From NCBI GenBank assembly GCA_023389545.1, contig JAEWEI010000103.1, positions 1 through 7,028 on the forward strand: a stretch of 7,028 bases of DNA. The letters run 5' to 3'. Within the stretch, counting starts at the first letter, position 1; each line of letters opens with the position of its first letter. This document shows positions 4,194 through 7,028 of the stretch, in pieces. The notes under the pieces are model-generated. The model made no database searches, had not been told where the DNA came from, and saw nothing but the letters and a program-made list of their open reading frames with translations. The stretch is from Actinomycetes bacterium. GTDB taxonomy: Bacteria; Actinomycetota; Actinomycetes; Actinomycetales; Cellulomonadaceae. The position numbers and the translations under genes are program-made.

Positions 4194-5204
4194 CTACTGG
4201 GCGGCGCCGCGCTGCCGGGCGATCTCGTACAGCGCGATCCCGGCGGCCACGCCAGCGTTCAGCGACTCCACCGACGAGGCGATCGGGATCGACACGATCG
4301 CGTCGCAGTGCTCCCGGACGAGGCGCGAGAGCCCCTTGCCCTCGGAGCCGACCACCACGACCAGCGGGTCGGCCGCGAACGGCAGGTCCGCGACGGGCGT
4401 GTCGCCGCCGCCGTCCAGGCCGATGATGAAGCAGCCGGCCTTGCGGTACGTCTCCAGGGTGCGCGTCAGGTTCGTGACCTTCGAGACGGGGACCCGGGCG
4501 GCCGCGCCCGCGGACACCTTCCACGCGGAGGCGGTGACGCTCGCGGAGCGGCGCTCCGGCACGACGACCCCATGGGCGCCGAACGCGCCGGCGGACCGCA
4601 GCACGGCGCCGAGGTTGCGCGGGTCCGTCACGCCGTCCAGCGCCACGATGAGCGGGGCCTGGTCGAGGAGCGCCGCGGCGTCGAGCAGGTCGTCGGCATC
4701 CCCGTACTGGTACGGCGGCACCTGGATCGCGACGCCCTGGTGCACGGAGCCGTCGGTGAGCCGGTCGAGCTCCGACTTCGTCACCTCGAGCAGCGGGTAC
4801 CCGCGCCCGGTGGCGATCTGCAGGATCTCCCGCGTGCGGTCGTCCGCCTCGATGCGCGAGGCGATGTAGACGGTCTGCACGGGGATGTCCGCGCGGAGCG
4901 CCTCGACCACGGAGTTGCGGCCCGAGACGATCTCGTGGGTGGCGCTGACGCCCTTGCCGCCGCGCGTGCCGCCAGCACTGCGGGAGGCACGGCTCATGCG
5001 GCTGGGACCGCTCGTCCCGGTGGCGCTACGGCGCTCGGCAGCGGCCTTGCGCTTGGCGGCAGGGTGGTACGGGCGCTCCTCGGCCTTGGGCGTGGGGCCG
5101 CGCCCCTCGAGGGCCTGGCGGCCCTTGCCGCCCGTGCCGACCTGGGCGCCCTTCTTCGAGCCGGGCTTGCGGGTGGCGCCCCGGCGCTGCGAGTTTCCTG
5201 CCAT
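4194..5204 (-). CDS. rlmB: 23S rRNA (guanosine(2251)-2'-O)-methyltransferase RlmB (SpoU/TrmH family)
   Basis: 336 residues. The SPOUT knot motifs are present: motif 1 as NLGAVLRSA (197-205, with the preceding DGVTDPRN), motif 2 as VVVVGSEGKGLS (282-293) and motif 3 as IPIASSVESLNAGVAAGIAL (306-325). These bind S-adenosylmethionine and hold the catalytic Arg and Asn. The N-terminal substrate-binding domain starts near HEIVSGRNSVVEALRA (90-105). Before it is a Lys/Arg/Gly-rich tail of almost 90 residues, probably disordered and RNA-binding, which E. coli RlmB lacks but which is common in Micrococcales. Known reaction: methylation of the ribose of G2251 in the peptidyl-transferase P loop of 23S rRNA. 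The ATG shares one base with the cysS stop (TGATG, 5206-5202), so the two are one operon, as often seen in actinobacteria. A weak GAGG lies ten bases upstream. Confidence 0.95.
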   Translation of the reverse strand: MAGNSQRRGATRKPGSKKGAQVGTGGKGRQALEGRGPTPKAEERPYHPAAKRKAAAERRSATGTSGPSRMSRASRSAGGTRGGKGVSATHEIVSGRNSVVEALRADIPVQTVYIASRIEADDRTREILQIATGRGYPLLEVTKSELDRLTDGSVHQGVAIQVPPYQYGDADDLLDAAALLDQAPLIVALDGVTDPRNLGAVLRSAGAFGAHGVVVPERRSASVTASAWKVSAGAAARVPVSKVTNLTRTLETYRKAGCFIIGLDGGGDTPVADLPFAADPLVVVVGSEGKGLSRLVREHCDAIVSIPIASSVESLNAGVAAGIALYEIARQRGAAQ

Positions 5205-6649
5205 CAGTTCTCGACCTCATCACTGCGGTGCGCGAGCGACCAGCGGCTGCCGGTCGCGGAGTCCTCGACGACAATGCCGGCGGCTGCGAGCCGGTCCCGG
5301 ATCGCGTCGGAGGTGGCGAAGTCACGCGCGGCGCGCGCTTCGGAGCGGGCGGCGAGCTCGGCGGCGACGAGCGCCTCGAGCGCGGCCTCATGCCCGCGGT
5401 CATTCGTCTGGCGGCGCCACTGCGGCCCGTCAGGGTCCAGGCCCAGGATGTCGAGCATCGAGCGCACCGACACCAGCGCGGCCCGGATGCCGTCGAGGTC
5501 GCGCTCGGCGAGCGCTGTGTTCCCGGCGCGCAGGTGCTCATGCACCACCGCGAGCGCGGCGGGCACGTTGAGGTCGTCGTCCATCGCGGCCACGAAGCCG
5601 ACGGGCAGCTCGGCCTTGGCGATCTCGTCGTCGTCCACGGGCCCGGCCTGCTCGGTGGCGCGCTCGACGAACCGCGTGAACCGCTCCCACGTCGCCTCGG
5701 CCTCGCCGAGCGTGTCGGGCGTCCACTCGAGCATGGACCGGTAGTGCACGGCCGTCAGCGCGTAGCGCAGCACCGCCGGCTGCGTGGTCTCGAGCAGCGT
5801 GCTCACGAGCAGTCCGTTGCCGAGCGACTTGCTCATCTTCGCGCCGCCCTGCGTGACCCAGCCGTTGTGCAGCCAGTACCGCGCGAAGCCGTCGCCGGCG
5901 GCGCGGGACTGCGCCTGCTCGTTCTCGTGGTGCGGGAAGCGCAGGTCGAGACCGCCGCCGTGGATGTCGAACGTGGCGCCCAGGTACCGGTGGGCCATCG
6001 CCGAGCACTCGAGGTGCCAGCCCGGGCGGCCACGCCCGAACGGGGTGTCCCAGGACGCGGTCTCGGGCTCGCCGGGCTTCGGCGCCTTCCAGAGCGCGAA
6101 GTCGCGGGGGTCCTTCTTCACGCCCTCGTCGTCTCCCGTGCCGTCCTGCGCCGAGACCATGTCGTCGAGCTTCTGGTTGGTCAGGGCGCCGTACTCGGGG
6201 TACGAGCGGACGTCGAAGTACACGTCGCCCTCGCCTGTGGTGTAGGCGTGCCCGCTGTCGACGAGCCGCTGCATGAGCTCGATCATCGCGGGCACGTGGC
6301 CGGTGGCGCGCGGCTCGTACGTGGGGGGCAGCACGCCAAGCGCGTCATACGCGGCAGTGAAGGCGCGCTCGTTGGCCAGGGCCCAGGCCCACCACGGCTC
6401 GCCTGCCGCGCCAGCCTTCGCGAGGATCTTGTCGTCGATGTCGGTGACGTTGCGCACGAGCGTGACTCGGTGGCCGCCGCGGCGCAGCCAGCGGATGAGC
6501 ACGTCGAACGCGACACTCGAGCGCATGTGCCCGATATGGGGGGTGCCCTGCACGGTCGCGCCGCACAGGTAGATGCCGACCTCGCCCGGAACCACGGGGA
6601 CGAAGTCACGCACCTCACGGGTGGCGGTGTCGTACAGGCGAAGGGTCAC
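5204..6649 (-). CDS. cysS: cysteinyl-tRNA synthetase
   Basis: 481 residues from the GTG at 6649, which gives the family N-terminus [16 protein letters not shown]. An earlier GTG at 6703 would add 18 residues unlike the family. Class I signature HIGH is at 38-41 and KMSKS at 271-275. The four zinc ligands of CysRS fit by position and spacing: Cys29, Cys215 (in WHLECSAM), His240 and Glu244 (in FPHHENE). NVTDIDDKI (67-75) and the [18 protein letters not shown] block are diagnostic. The C-terminal DALR-type helical domain (about 350-481) is present, which with the length argues against the related mycothiol ligase MshC. It charges tRNA-Cys with cysteine in the cytoplasm. It is the first gene of the cysS-rlmB pair and possibly transcribed as a leaderless mRNA. 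Its charged product is what the Cys-rich leader ORF elsewhere in this window would sense. Confidence 0.96.
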   Translation of the reverse strand: MTLRLYDTATREVRDFVPVVPGEVGIYLCGATVQGTPHIGHMRSSVAFDVLIRWLRRGGHRVTLVRNVTDIDDKILAKAGAAGEPWWAWALANERAFTAAYDALGVLPPTYEPRATGHVPAMIELMQRLVDSGHAYTTGEGDVYFDVRSYPEYGALTNQKLDDMVSAQDGTGDDEGVKKDPRDFALWKAPKPGEPETASWDTPFGRGRPGWHLECSAMAHRYLGATFDIHGGGLDLRFPHHENEQAQSRAAGDGFARYWLHNGWVTQGGAKMSKSLGNGLLVSTLLETTQPAVLRYALTAVHYRSMLEWTPDTLGEAEATWERFTRFVERATEQAGPVDDDEIAKAELPVGFVAAMDDDLNVPAALAVVHEHLRAGNTALAERDLDGIRAALVSVRSMLDILGLDPDGPQWRRQTNDRGHEAALEALVAAELAARSEARAARDFATSDAIRDRLAAAGIVVEDSATGSRWSLAHRSDEVEN

Positions 6650-6656
6650 ACCGGCA

Positions 6657-6662
6657 AGGTTA
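6657..6662 (-). promoter_or_regulatory. candidate -10 box for leaderless cysS transcription
   Basis: TAACCT on the minus strand fits TANNNT and lies seven bases before the GTG at 6649, so transcription could begin on the start codon. No Shine-Dalgarno is visible before this GTG, which agrees. No convincing -35 was found. The alternative is read-through from the gene upstream, which ends 102 bases away. Confidence 0.4.
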
Positions 6663-6751
6663 CCGGCGCAGGCGGCCCCGGTCGGCGCCGCGCCCTGTGC
6701 CACACCCCGGCGCCGTTCCCGCCAGGCCCCGTCCCGGCGTCCGCTGCGCGC

Positions 6752-7028
6752 TCAGCCGAAGGCGCGCCGCTCGCCGCGGTAGGTCGGCGCCACCCGCTCG
6801 ACGACATCGCCCCGCACGAGGTGCGCCTTGTCGAACCTCTCCATCACCTCGCCGGCCTTCGCGTGCCGGAACCACACACGGTCACCGATCCGCAGGTCTG
6901 CCGAGGCGGCGCCCCGCAGCGGCGTCTGCACCTCCCCCGCCCCTTCGCGCGCGGTGAGCGCGAGCCCTGCCGGCGCCACCGGGCGCGGCAGCCGGGAGCG
7001 GCTCGCGGGCCCCGACGCGATGTAGCCG
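6752..7028 (-). CDS. C-terminal part of an alanine racemase-fold PLP protein (amino acid deaminase/aldolase type), 5' end off window
   Basis: Only the last 91 residues are present; the frame is open to the right edge and stops at TGA 6754-6752. It begins GYIASGPASRSRLP, then GLALTAREGAGEVQTPLRG (21-39), IGDRVWFRHAKAGEVMERF (47-65) and PTYRGERRAFG (81-91). From memory, this RHAKAGE...ERF block followed by a closing TYRGE is the C-terminus of actinobacterial proteins annotated as alanine racemase or amino acid deaminase/aldolase, related to D-threonine aldolase and D-serine dehydratase. The PLP lysine lies in the missing N-terminal barrel. A GTG at 6979 is internal to this frame and not the start. 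Substrate is unknown. It is co-directional with cysS, 102 bases upstream of it. Confidence 0.75.
   Translation of the reverse strand, partial: GYIASGPASRSRLPRPVAPAGLALTAREGAGEVQTPLRGAASADLRIGDRVWFRHAKAGEVMERFDKAHLVRGDVVERVAPTYRGERRAFG

Noticed and set aside
4026..5744. 572-residue open frame on the plus strand opposite rlmB and cysS
   Set aside because: Shadow frame antisense to two well-supported housekeeping genes; low-complexity translation.
5204..6649. Mycothiol ligase MshC instead of CysS
   Set aside because: The length of 481 residues with a full C-terminal domain, and the rlmB partner, fit CysRS better than the shorter MshC.
6650..6703. Upstream GTG for cysS
   Set aside because: The 18 added residues are Ala/Gly-rich and absent from the family; the GTG at 6649 gives the conserved VTLRLYDT start.

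Overview
The window is very GC-rich. Its SD-led, GTG-rich coding style, TANNNT-type promoters with leaderless starts, and its RlmB and CysS sequences fit a high-GC actinobacterium. By eye the best guess is a Micrococcales member such as the Cellulomonadaceae; no 16S is present and genus is inference. No tRNA, rRNA, CRISPR array or insertion sequence was seen.

Region 1 (1-4179) looks like a sulfur-scavenging locus built as two divergent operons. Leftward (minus strand) are a luciferase-like flavin monooxygenase (993-2279) and, overlapping it by ATGA, a protein fusing an N-terminal GNAT acetyltransferase to a polar amino-acid ABC permease; this runs off the left edge. Rightward (plus strand) are an SsuE/MsuE-like NAD(P)H:FMN reductase (3035-3607) and, overlapping it by GTGA, a split-barrel flavin reductase (3604-4179). 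The reductases could supply reduced flavin to the monooxygenase. Together with import and N-acetylation this resembles salvage routes for S-modified cysteines (the Bacillus yxe and ytm/ytn type operons), but the substrate is not known.

The 755-bp space between the operons (2280-3034) is the most interesting part. The leftward transcript appears to begin exactly at the GTG of a 25-codon leaderless ORF ending Cys-Arg-Cys-Cys-stop (2696-2619), a cysteine-sensing leader peptide of the type known in actinobacteria. A 339-nt, hairpin-rich leader follows. The rightward transcript appears to begin at about 2807, directly with a SAM-IV riboswitch (2807-2927). So one half of the pathway would read cysteine supply by ribosome behaviour and the other half SAM by a riboswitch, from start sites about 110 bp apart.

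Region 2 (4194-7028) is housekeeping on the minus strand: the 3' end of an alanine-racemase-fold PLP enzyme gene (6752 to the right edge), cysS (cysteinyl-tRNA synthetase, 5204-6649) and rlmB (23S rRNA 2'-O-methyltransferase, 4194-5204). cysS and rlmB share one base of stop and start. cysS may itself be leaderless, with the same -10-to-GTG geometry as the cysteine leader ORF. Only 14 bp separate rlmB from the convergent flavin reductase gene, and no clear terminator is visible there.
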